Source: an uncultured Acetatifactor sp. (GTDB taxonomy: Bacteria > Bacillota > Clostridia > Lachnospirales > Lachnospiraceae). From it: a DNA stretch of 55,825 bases. Every line of letters begins with the position of its first letter. The stretch's first letter is position 1. A model generated the notes under the pieces. The model searched no databases and had not been told where the DNA came from. It was given only the letters and a program-made list of their open reading frames with translations. Both the position numbers and the translations under genes were made by a program. The DNA is taken from assembly GCA_944384205.1 (NCBI GenBank), contig CALWSL010000020.1, forward strand, positions 1 through 55,825, written 5' to 3'. Shown here piece by piece: positions 44,267-52,157 of this stretch.

Positions 44267-45124
44267 CTAACAGACCTTCGTCACAAAAATCTGTTTTGCC
44301 AACTGTTCCTCTTTTATCTTCTCATATGCTTCCTGCGCCTTTGCTTCCTCTAAGAAAATCCCGAACACCGTGGGACCGCTTCCGCTCATCAGACTTCCCA
44401 CGGCTCCCAGCTCCTTCATCCGGTTCTTAATCGTATCTATCACAGGATACGCCTTTACGGTTACTGTTTCCAAAACATTGCCCAGACGGTTCAATATTCC
44501 CTGCAGGCTCCCTTTCTCGATTGCCTGCACCATACCGTCAATATCAGGATGTTCCGCAATGCCTTCGGCATCCAGATGATTATATACATATTTGGTAGAC
44601 ACATTGATATCCGGTTTTGCCACAAGCAGGTAACAGTCAGGAGCCGCCGGAAGTGCAGTCAGCTTCTCGCCAATCCCCTCTGCCAGAGCCGTTCCGCCCA
44701 TAATACAATAAGGTACATCCGCTCCGATTTTTACCCCCAGTTCCATCAATTCCTTAAGAGTGCAGTCCAAATCATACAATCTGTTCATTCCCTTCATTGT
44801 GGCAGCCGCATCCGTGCTTCCCCCTGCCATACCCGCCGCAATAGGAATATTCTTCGTTAAATGAATGCGGATACCTCCCTGAATTCCATAGGTTTCCATC
44901 ATCAGCTTCGCCGCCTGATAAATCAGATTGTCTTCATTGGTGGGTAACTCCCCGGAGTCCGTTGTCACAGTGATGCCTGACTCCGTTTTCTCAAAGGACA
45001 GCTCATCATAGATTCCCACTGTCTGCATCACCATCCTGACCTCATGATAACCGTTTTCTAATTTTCCAATTACATCCAATCCCAAATTAATCTTGGCATA
45101 TGCCTTCATTTGATATTTGTCCAT
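44267..45124 (-). CDS. ispE: 4-diphosphocytidyl-2-C-methyl-D-erythritol kinase
   Basis: Fourth enzyme-step kinase of the MEP isoprenoid pathway. 285 residues, GHMP fold: MKAYAKINLGLDVIGKLENGYHEV at the N-terminus, ATP loop PIAAGMAGGSTDAAATMKG, and SLMSGSGPTVFGIF at the C-terminus. Standard length. Upstream is the sigma-28-like region of the divergent 45390 gene. Confidence 0.97.
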   Translation of the reverse strand: MDKYQMKAYAKINLGLDVIGKLENGYHEVRMVMQTVGIYDELSFEKTESGITVTTDSGELPTNEDNLIYQAAKLMMETYGIQGGIRIHLTKNIPIAAGMAGGSTDAAATMKGMNRLYDLDCTLKELMELGVKIGADVPYCIMGGTALAEGIGEKLTALPAAPDCYLLVAKPDINVSTKYVYNHLDAEGIAEHPDIDGMVQAIEKGSLQGILNRLGNVLETVTVKAYPVIDTIKNRMKELGAVGSLMSGSGPTVFGIFLEEAKAQEAYEKIKEEQLAKQIFVTKVC

Positions 45125-45252
45125 TGTAATATTATGCCTTTCCTTTTATGTATTTTGTATACATAGATTGTACTTAATTATATACAATCTATAACGATTC
45201 GTCAAGATTTGCCGGTAACGAAAGGTTTATCCAAATTAATGCTACAACAAAC

Positions 45253-45280
45253 TAAAGTACTATCACCTTTCTGCCGATAC
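45253..45280 (+). promoter_or_regulatory. Sigma-28 (SigD)-like promoter
   Basis: TAAA (45253-45256), 16-base spacer, GCCGATAC (45273-45280), close to the SigD pattern TAAA-N15-GCCGATAA. It faces the 45390 gene, about 110 bases downstream, and there is a GACGTGTATACGTC palindrome in the leader. It implies a flagellar/chemotaxis regulon. Confidence 0.65.
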
Positions 45281-45389
45281 ATATTGTGAAATCAAGGATG
45301 ATGCGCCTGATGTAAATAACCTTTCACCTTTTGATTAGGATATTCACAGGCAGAACTCGACGTGTATACGTCAGAAAAGAGGGATACGC

Positions 45390-46004
45390 ATGAATGTAAA
45401 TGGAGTTACTTCAACACAGGTTTCTTATGCTTACACAAGCAGCGTAACAGAAAAAACAAAAGCTGAAGCCACTACGGAATCCTCCAAGGCAGAGGATACC
45501 GGTGTTATCTATGAGCCTTCCACTGAAGCTGCAACCACTTCCACCAAGAAGACTTATACGCCCGACACCAATTTAATTAACAAACTAAAGGCAGATGCCG
45601 AAGCCAGAACTTCCCAGCTGCGCAGTCTGGTAGAACAGATGCTGAGCAAACAGGCAAACACCTATGGAAAAGCTAACAACATCTGGCAGTTTTTAGCAAG
45701 CGGCAATTACACGGTAGACCCTGCTACCAAAGCACAGGCGCAGGCTGACATTGCAGAGGATGGATATTGGGGCGTTAATCAGACCTCAGATCGTATTATC
45801 CAGTTTGCCACAGCGCTTACCGGCGGCGACCCTGATAAAATTGAGGAAATGCGTGCCGCTTTTGAAAAGGGCTACAGGATGGCTGAAAAGACCTGGGGCG
45901 GTTCCTTGCCTGAAATTTCCAGACGCACCTATGATGCCGTTATGGAAAAATTCGATAAACTGGCTGAAGAAGCCGGGCTTAACACCAAAGTGATCGAGGA
46001 ATAA
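45390..46004 (+). CDS. Hypothetical protein, possibly flagellar regulon (204 aa)
   Basis: ATG at 45390 with AAAGAGGGATACGC upstream. N-terminus MNVNGVTSTQVSYAYTSSVT, a Ser/Thr/Glu-rich low-complexity region to about 60, then helical segments (NKLKADAEARTSQLRSLVEQML; 100-200 with QTSDRIIQFATALTGGDPDKIEEM). No signal peptide or membrane helix. A SigD-like promoter and a flexible N-terminus suggest a flagellar type-III substrate or motility-linked protein; this is inference. No family recognised. Ends before a terminator. Confidence 0.72.
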   Translation: MNVNGVTSTQVSYAYTSSVTEKTKAEATTESSKAEDTGVIYEPSTEAATTSTKKTYTPDTNLINKLKADAEARTSQLRSLVEQMLSKQANTYGKANNIWQFLASGNYTVDPATKAQAQADIAEDGYWGVNQTSDRIIQFATALTGGDPDKIEEMRAAFEKGYRMAEKTWGGSLPEISRRTYDAVMEKFDKLAEEAGLNTKVIEE

Positions 46005-46015
46005 TCAACGAAACA

Positions 46016-46056
46016 AAAGTACCTTCACTCTTCTATGAGGGTGGAGGTACTTTTAT
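46016..46056 (+). terminator. Intrinsic terminator of the 45390 gene
   Basis: AAGTACCTTCAC pairs with GTGGAGGTACTT around TCTTCTATGAGG, followed by TTATATTAT on the plus strand. Confidence 0.85.
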
Positions 46057-46081
46057 ATTATACATTCACTGTATTGCGCTG

Positions 46082-47638
46082 TCAGCTCCCTTTTACAATC
46101 AATAATTTCTGTCCCACTTTCAGATCATCCCCGCTTAATCCGTTCAGTTCGCGGAGCGTATCCACGGGCACATAGTATTTTCTGCCGATATTCCACAAAT
46201 TATCCCCTTCCTTGACCATATAGATAATCATTCCGGGTAAATTTCCCAATTTTGCGGTATCTAAATCCGATACTGTCACCTGACTGATTAATTCTGCCGG
46301 CAGCGTTTTAAAAGCTGTTGTATGAAAAGCCAGCACAGCTTTTACATCCATCTCCTCACCATCCAGCATAGTCACCTGCAGTTGTTCAATCTGCGCCTGC
46401 ACGTTCCCCATATCTTCCGACGCAATGCCCGGAACCTCCATGGTATATTCATAGGGAATCTGTGTATATGCCGCACTGTAAGGCGCTTCGTCATCTCCCG
46501 TGATGTACATCACCTTTACAAGCAGACTTCCCTGTACCTGAATGCCGTTTTCCAACACCTGCTGTCGTTCCAGCACAACGCTTCCCTCACTGTGTAACAA
46601 CTGTAAAATAGCCGCGTTTCCGTTTCCTATGCTGAGGTGGTCCGTTATTTTCATTTTGCCCGTAACCTTGGATAAAAGCTGCCGCAAATCCGCCTTATGC
46701 GTTGTTGCCGTAACCTCCTTTGTCACGCCGTAAATATCAGTGAGAAGCTCTGTCTCTTCCTCCTCATAGATACGTATCTGAATATCCATCGTCAGGTCAA
46801 GACCGATATTACGTTCTTCTCCGTCGAAATCAGGACGAATCGTAAGTTCCTGCGTACCCAGGCGGTATCTGATATCGGGTATCATTCCCTCGCTGCATCC
46901 ATGACAGTCTAGACTTCCGCTAAACGGAATCGTTGTCTCAAAGGAACGGACGGGATGATTTTCCCCTTCCCCCTCGTATAACACAAACAGACGCACATCA
47001 CCCTGTAAATTCAGCATCTCCTCCATCACACGGAATTCCACATCGCTTAAAGAAACCGTATTCCAAAGAATCTGAAAAATATTCGGATAGCTGGAGGGCA
47101 GACTGACCTCCTCCTTTATCCGGTAAATGTCATTTTTGCTAATGGCAATCTGCGCCAGATTGACAGGCATTTTACGGTATTCCACCTGTTCTTCACCGTG
47201 AAGTCCGATAGGCGCTTCCTCGTCATACAGCTCTTCTACCCACGCATGCAATGTTGCAACCGCCTGAATACTCAGTTTGCGGGAATTGATGAGTCCCACG
47301 GTCAGGTCCTCCACTTCTCCCGAAGTCACCACGGTATCCGAGAAGTTAATTCCTTCTATGTTGATTTTTTCCTCAAAAGGAATTTTTCCCTCTAAATAAA
47401 CGAGACTGCTTCCTTCCTCTGTGGTGTGGTACAGAATGGAATAGGTTAATTTTCCCCGGATATTAACCATATCCGTTCCCGGCTTAATCTCTTCTATAAC
47501 CAATGTCCCTTTTTCCAGATTCAGACTGTTTACATCCGGCTTGCTGTCCGGAATATTCATATCATCCTCCAGGGTAATCTGGGTGACTGCATCTGCCCGG
47601 ATGCGGTCCATATGTATATTCTTCTTAATAAGGTCCAC
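46082..47638 (-). CDS. sipL: SPOCS/LysM spore-coat morphogenesis protein (SipL-like)
   Basis: 518 residues from a GTG at 47638, 7 bases after GGAGG; the longer ORF from 47656 would begin on the Shine-Dalgarno. Tandem SPOCS (DUF3794) repeats (segments VTQITLEDDMNIPDSKPDVN, EVTATTHKADLRQLLSKVTGK and VQGSLLVKVMYITGDDEAPYS) and a C-terminal LysM domain (VKEGDNLWNIGRKYYVPVDTL). In Clostridioides difficile SipL has this plan and binds SpoIVA in spore coat assembly. The SD lies in an imperfect dyad (47643-47686). Confidence 0.88.
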   Translation of the reverse strand: MDLIKKNIHMDRIRADAVTQITLEDDMNIPDSKPDVNSLNLEKGTLVIEEIKPGTDMVNIRGKLTYSILYHTTEEGSSLVYLEGKIPFEEKINIEGINFSDTVVTSGEVEDLTVGLINSRKLSIQAVATLHAWVEELYDEEAPIGLHGEEQVEYRKMPVNLAQIAISKNDIYRIKEEVSLPSSYPNIFQILWNTVSLSDVEFRVMEEMLNLQGDVRLFVLYEGEGENHPVRSFETTIPFSGSLDCHGCSEGMIPDIRYRLGTQELTIRPDFDGEERNIGLDLTMDIQIRIYEEEETELLTDIYGVTKEVTATTHKADLRQLLSKVTGKMKITDHLSIGNGNAAILQLLHSEGSVVLERQQVLENGIQVQGSLLVKVMYITGDDEAPYSAAYTQIPYEYTMEVPGIASEDMGNVQAQIEQLQVTMLDGEEMDVKAVLAFHTTAFKTLPAELISQVTVSDLDTAKLGNLPGMIIYMVKEGDNLWNIGRKYYVPVDTLRELNGLSGDDLKVGQKLLIVKGS

Positions 47639-47642
47639 AAAA

Positions 47643-47686
47643 ATACCTCCATACATCTACTTATATAAGTATATATATGAAGGTAT
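47643..47686 (-). promoter_or_regulatory. Imperfect dyad containing the sipL Shine-Dalgarno
   Basis: ATACCTcCATAcAT (47643-47656) is complementary to ATatATGaAGGTAT (to 47686), with ACTTATATAAGT self-complementary between. The minus-strand arm contains GGAGG. It may hide the ribosome site in long transcripts; compare the spoIIID dyad. Confidence 0.5.
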
Positions 47687-47748
47687 TTGTTCATTTATAA
47701 CCCAAACCGATATAGAAACAAAAAATTCAGAAAGACCGCTTATCCCTG

Positions 47749-48657
47749 TTACTCTTGCACGGCACCGATTAAATCACTGAGATTTTCCACATGGTATCTG
47801 CGCATGTAATCTTCAATTCCCTTTACCACTTCTTCCGTGGTATATGGATTCACAAAGTTCATGGCGCCGATGCTGACTGCGCTGGCGCCTGCCAGAATAA
47901 ATTCTATGGCATCCTCTGCATTGGCAATACCGCCCATACCGATAATCGGAAGCTTCACCGCCTGGGCAGTCTGGTATACCATACGAATTGCAATGGGCTT
48001 GATGGCAGGACCGCTCATACCGCCGGTCTTGTTGGCGATTGCAAATTTTCTTTTATTGATATCAATCTTCATACCTGTGATGGTGTTAATCAGGGATAAC
48101 GCATCCGCGCCTGCTGCCTCCGCTGCTCTCGCCATCTCCGTAATATCCGTTACATTGGGACTGAGCTTCATAATAATCGGCTGCTTTGCGTGCTTCTTCA
48201 ATTCCGAAGTGATGTTGTAAAGGGCATCCGCCTTCTGACCAAAAGCAATGGCTCCCTCTTTTACATTCGGACAGGACACGTTGATTTCCAGCATTGCTAC
48301 AGCAGGCTCGTCGCCCAGTCTTTCTACCACGTCAACATAATCCTCTACCGATTTGCCGCATACGTTTACAATAATTTTCGTGTCGTACTGCTTGAGGAAA
48401 GGAATGTCTCTCTCCAGAAACACATCAATTCCGGGATTCTGCAAGCCGATGGCATTTAACATCCCGCCATAGACCTCTGCCACTCTGGGAGTGGGGTTGC
48501 CGGACCAGGGCACATTTGCCACACCCTTGGTCACTACTGCGCCCAGCTTGTTCAAATCCACAAATTCAGAATATTCCATACCGGAACCGAAGGTTCCTGA
48601 TGCTGTCATAACAGGGTTTTTAAAAGTAACTCCTGCAATTGTTGTCTGCATGTTCAT
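47749..48657 (-). CDS. pyrD: Dihydroorotate dehydrogenase, type 1B catalytic subunit
   Basis: Oxidises dihydroorotate to orotate using FMN and passes electrons to PyrK. 302 residues: MTASGTFGSGMEY FMN site, catalytic Cys in VSCPNVKEG, LINTITGMKID, and IGMGGIANAEDAIEFI. Length fits PyrDB. Its ATG overlaps the TGA of pyrK by one base (TGATG), so it is translationally coupled. Confidence 0.97.
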   Translation of the reverse strand: MNMQTTIAGVTFKNPVMTASGTFGSGMEYSEFVDLNKLGAVVTKGVANVPWSGNPTPRVAEVYGGMLNAIGLQNPGIDVFLERDIPFLKQYDTKIIVNVCGKSVEDYVDVVERLGDEPAVAMLEINVSCPNVKEGAIAFGQKADALYNITSELKKHAKQPIIMKLSPNVTDITEMARAAEAAGADALSLINTITGMKIDINKRKFAIANKTGGMSGPAIKPIAIRMVYQTAQAVKLPIIGMGGIANAEDAIEFILAGASAVSIGAMNFVNPYTTEEVVKGIEDYMRRYHVENLSDLIGAVQE

Positions 48658-49427
48658 CAGATTTCTACCTCCTCTGCTAAAAATACAGGTCCATCCGTAC
48701 AGATGCGTGCGTTATGGACATGGGAGTGATGATCGACCTCTTTTGTTTTTACGACGCATCCCAGACAGGCGCCGACGCCGCACGCCATATGTTCTTCCAG
48801 GGAAATATATGCCGGAATCTGATGGTCCGCAGCGTATTTTTTGATGGCGCGGAGCATGGGCATGGGGCCGCAGGCAAAAATCATATCTGCCTCCAAACCA
48901 TTTGCGGCAATGGCATCCATGACATTTCCTTTTGTTCCCACGCTGCCGTCCTCGCAAGCCACATAAACCTTGCCGTATTTCTCCAAATCCTCAGATAAGA
49001 AAAGCTTGTCATCCCGATAGCCCACTACAATCTGCTTGTCCGCCTGCATTTCCTTCGCAAGCTGCAGCATGGGGGGAATCCCGATACCGCCTCCCATCAG
49101 GAATACTTTTTTCCCCTCTGCTTTTTCCAGGGGAAAGCCATTGCCCAGAGTGCCTAAGATGGCGATGGAATCGCCCTCCTGATAGCCGGAAAACTCTGCG
49201 GTTCCCGCTCCTGCGACACGATAGACGATGCGCAGCGCCGCTTTATCCTCTCTTATTTCGCAAATACTGATGGGACGGGGAAGCAGTGCGCTCTTATCCT
49301 TTGTATAAATACAGATAAACTGACCGGGCTTTGCCTGCGCCGCCAAATCAGTCTCTATCCACATATCATAAATCAGAGGGGCAATCTCTCTCTGAGAAAG
49401 CACCTTTGCATTTTGTTTCTGTTTCAT
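48657..49427 (-). CDS. pyrK: Dihydroorotate dehydrogenase electron transfer subunit
   Basis: 256 residues. Ferredoxin-reductase-like: FAD-binding RPISICEIRE, GTLGNGFPL, NAD-binding GGGIGIPPMLQLAK, and the [2Fe-2S] cluster Cys in ACGVGACLGCVVK and RICTDGPVF. It forms the heterotetramer with PyrD type 1B using NAD+. It lies between pyrC and pyrD in the same operon. Confidence 0.97.
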   Translation of the reverse strand: MKQKQNAKVLSQREIAPLIYDMWIETDLAAQAKPGQFICIYTKDKSALLPRPISICEIREDKAALRIVYRVAGAGTAEFSGYQEGDSIAILGTLGNGFPLEKAEGKKVFLMGGGIGIPPMLQLAKEMQADKQIVVGYRDDKLFLSEDLEKYGKVYVACEDGSVGTKGNVMDAIAANGLEADMIFACGPMPMLRAIKKYAADHQIPAYISLEEHMACGVGACLGCVVKTKEVDHHSHVHNARICTDGPVFLAEEVEI

Positions 49428-49462
49428 AGGTATTTCCTTTCTTTCGTTACTTTGTATTAGAT

Positions 49463-50734
49463 TTACTCACATCGATATACAATCTTACCGCCGCAAATCG
49501 TCACTTTTACCTGTCCCTGCAATTTCCAGCCGATAAAAGGGGAATTGGATGCCTTGGAAGCAAATTCTTCCACCGTGGTCACAGCCGCCGTATCAATTAA
49601 AACCAAATCTGCGGGACCGCCCTCCGCCAGATAGCCTGCATCCAGATGATACATGGCAGCGGGATTGGTACTCATCAGACGAAGCAGTTGCTTCATGCCC
49701 ATATAACCTTTGTCAACCAGCTCGGTAATCCCCAGCGGCAGCGCCGTCTCCAAGCCGATAATGCCGCTGGGAGCCTCTGTAATGCCTTTCGCCTTCTCCT
49801 CGACAGTGTGGGGCGCATGGTCCGTAGCGATAATGTCGATGGTTCCGTCCACAAGACCACGGATAATTTCCAGCCGGTCCTCCTCCTCACGAAGAGGCGG
49901 ATTCATTTTCGCCATAGTTCCGTATTCGATAGCAGCCTCCTCCGTCAGCGTAAAATGATGGGGGGTTGCCTCCGCGTGAATGTTGTGTCCGGTTTGTTTT
50001 GCTTTTCGCACCAGTTCCACACTTTCTTTTGCACTGATATGCTGCACATTCATGCAGGCTCCCGTCTCCAGCGCCAGCTTCAGATCACGTTCCACCAGAC
50101 TGATTTCCGCCTCTCTGGGAGAACCGCCGATTCCATAATGAGCGCTTGCTTTTCCCCTGTTGATGCCGTTATTTGCAATCAGCTTCGGGTCCTCCTCATG
50201 AAAGCTGACAGGCATATCCAGTTCAGCGGACAACTCCATGGCACGGCGCACTATTTTCTCATCCATCAGCGGGATACCGTCATCGGTAAATCCTACCGCC
50301 CCTGCAGCAGCCAGCTCCTTCATAGGAACAAGCTCCTTACCCCGCATTCCCACGGTCACATTGGCGCAGGTTGTGACATGAATGTCAGTTTCTTCCCCTT
50401 TGCCGCTTACATAGGCAAGGGTTTCTTTATTGTCTACGGCAGGCTTCGTATTTGCCATCAGGACCACCGTGGTAAAGCCGCCCTTTGCCGCCGCAGCCGC
50501 TCCGGTTGCAATATCCTCCTTTTGGGTGAAGCCGGGCTCCCGAAAATGCACATGCACATCCACAAGTCCCGGCGCTACCAAAAGTCCTTCTGCATCGACC
50601 ACCTTACAATTTGCCTGAGGTTTTGCCAGCCCTCTTGCAATTTTCACAATTTTATCTTTCTCTATCAGGATATCATACTTTCCCTCTCGCCCCGATTTCG
50701 GATCAATCATATATCCGTTTTGAATCAATATCAT
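49463..50734 (-). CDS. pyrC: Dihydroorotase
   Basis: Third pyrimidine step. 423 residues from the ATG at 50734 after GGAGG at 5 bases; the ORF's earlier ATG precedes it by four codons. Zinc ligands in HVHFREPGFTQKEDI, FHEEDP, HISAKESVELV and IIATDHAPH. The type I plan with the LxGHVHxREP metal loop is complete. It precedes pyrK by 35 bases. No PyrR-type leader is recognisable upstream. Confidence 0.97.
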   Translation of the reverse strand: MILIQNGYMIDPKSGREGKYDILIEKDKIVKIARGLAKPQANCKVVDAEGLLVAPGLVDVHVHFREPGFTQKEDIATGAAAAAKGGFTTVVLMANTKPAVDNKETLAYVSGKGEETDIHVTTCANVTVGMRGKELVPMKELAAAGAVGFTDDGIPLMDEKIVRRAMELSAELDMPVSFHEEDPKLIANNGINRGKASAHYGIGGSPREAEISLVERDLKLALETGACMNVQHISAKESVELVRKAKQTGHNIHAEATPHHFTLTEEAAIEYGTMAKMNPPLREEEDRLEIIRGLVDGTIDIIATDHAPHTVEEKAKGITEAPSGIIGLETALPLGITELVDKGYMGMKQLLRLMSTNPAAMYHLDAGYLAEGGPADLVLIDTAAVTTVEEFASKASNSPFIGWKLQGQVKVTICGGKIVYRCE

Positions 50735-50805
50735 ATGTGCCTCCAAATGATTATTGCTGAATTGCTTTCAGTGTATCATGTTTCTTCTCAAAAGGAAAGA
50801 GGGCG

Positions 50806-51213
50806 CTACTCAAAGATTACCGTCTGATCCAAATACTCTGTTTTTATGACAATATAGGGATAAGACGGGGTAGTATTACTTTTTTCGGAGGCTTCCGGTC
50901 CTAACAGTTCCGTATTCACATAGATTGCATTATCGGTAAGATAAAGCTCATTTACCGCAATGCTGTAACCTCCTGTCGCCTGTTCCCCGTAACCGATACA
51001 TATGTACAGATAATCCTGGTCACTGTAGGTTAGCTTAAAAGGCTCCGCCTTTTTTTCATTGATAATACTCAGTAGTTCTTCCGGTATTTTTTCCTCAGCC
51101 AGTACCGTAAAATCCAAATCCTTCAGCTTTACCCGCTCCTCACTCAACAGGGTACAGCCTGTAAGCAGTGCCGCAAGCAATGCCACCGTCACTATGGCAA
51201 CTAATTTTTTCAT
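50806..51213 (-). CDS. PrcB-C-like domain lipoprotein (135 aa)
   Basis: Signal peptide with lipobox LTGC (Cys 20), so a membrane-anchored exported protein. After it, an alpha/beta domain with YICIGYGEQATGGYSIAVNELYLTDN resembles the PrcB C-terminal (protease-complex) domain. Family identity is from memory of the GYGEQATGGYSI-like signature and is moderate. ATG at 51213. It heads the minus-strand run towards pyrC and may be cotranscribed. Confidence 0.78.
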   Translation of the reverse strand: MKKLVAIVTVALLAALLTGCTLLSEERVKLKDLDFTVLAEEKIPEELLSIINEKKAEPFKLTYSDQDYLYICIGYGEQATGGYSIAVNELYLTDNAIYVNTELLGPEASEKSNTTPSYPYIVIKTEYLDQTVIFE

Positions 51214-51348
51214 ATTCCCGGTTTCCGCGTTCTGTTTGTCACAGACTTCCCGCAGACTCCTTTCTGCATGCTCAACATAATTTTATGTACAGAAATGGTA
51301 AATTATGCTATACTGAAAGGGCTTTGGATATTATTGGAGGTTGTTTTT

Positions 51349-52083
51349 ATGATTCGCTTTCTCTTGGTTGTGATATTTGTAGTATTATTTCTGGTGCTTT
51401 CTATTCCACTGCTGATTGCAGAATGGATTATCGGTAAATTTAACCCGACAATGAAAGATAAAAGCTCCCTTGCCATAGTCAACTGGGCGTTCCGCATGGT
51501 AATCCGCCTTGCCGGAACGAAAGTAATTGTAAAAGGAGAGGAGCGCATTCCCAAAGATACTGCCGTTCTCTATGTAGGAAATCATCGCAGTTATTTTGAT
51601 ATTGTACTGACTTATGTCCGTGTGCCGCGTCCCACAGGCTATATTGCCAAAAAGGAAATGACAAAATGGCCGCTTCTCAGCAACTGGATGCGGAATCTGC
51701 ACTGCCTTTTTCTTGACCGGGAGAATGTGAAGGAAGGCTTAAAGACCATACTTGCCGCTGTGGATAAAGTAAAGAACGGCATTTCTATCTGCATCTTCCC
51801 AGAGGGAACCAGAAACAAGGTAAACGATACCTTTCTTCCCTTTCATGAAGGAAGCTTTAAAATTGCCGACAAGGGCGGCGTTCCCATTGTTCCCATGTGC
51901 ATTGTAAACTCAGCCGCAATCTTTGAAGATCATCTGCCCAAAATCAAAAAGGCAACCGTTATCATTGAATACTGCGAGCCGATTTACATAAAGGATTTGG
52001 ATAAGGAAACCAGAAAGTCTCTGGGAACCTATACTTTGGGAATTATCTCGGAAACTTATTTTAAAAATAAAGAACTGCTTTAG
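51349..52083 (+). CDS. plsC: 1-acyl-sn-glycerol-3-phosphate acyltransferase
   Basis: Second acylation step in phosphatidic acid synthesis. 244 residues from the ATG at 51349 (ATTGGAGGTTG upstream; the open frame begins 27 codons earlier without a site). One N-terminal helix, then NHRSYFD (HX4D catalytic), FPEGTR and VPIVPMCIVNSA blocks, in the right order. Alone on the plus strand, ending in a terminator. Confidence 0.94.
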   Translation: MIRFLLVVIFVVLFLVLSIPLLIAEWIIGKFNPTMKDKSSLAIVNWAFRMVIRLAGTKVIVKGEERIPKDTAVLYVGNHRSYFDIVLTYVRVPRPTGYIAKKEMTKWPLLSNWMRNLHCLFLDRENVKEGLKTILAAVDKVKNGISICIFPEGTRNKVNDTFLPFHEGSFKIADKGGVPIVPMCIVNSAAIFEDHLPKIKKATVIIEYCEPIYIKDLDKETRKSLGTYTLGIISETYFKNKELL

Positions 52084-52111
52084 GCGAGAAAAAATGGATT
52101 GATTACACTAT

Positions 52112-52152
52112 CAGTTCCCCATGGGTGAAATACGCATGGGGAACTGTTTTTT
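52112..52152. terminator. Terminator after plsC
   Basis: CAGTTCCCCATG (52112-52123) pairs perfectly with CATGGGGAACTG (52135-52146), then TTTTTT. It sits just before the end of the convergent gene at 52158. Confidence 0.92.
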
Positions 52153-52157
52153 ACCTG

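Noticed and set aside
49646-50827. 393-codon plus-strand ORF
   Set aside because: It is antisense to pyrC, with His/Cys-rich composition and no ribosome site; a shadow frame.
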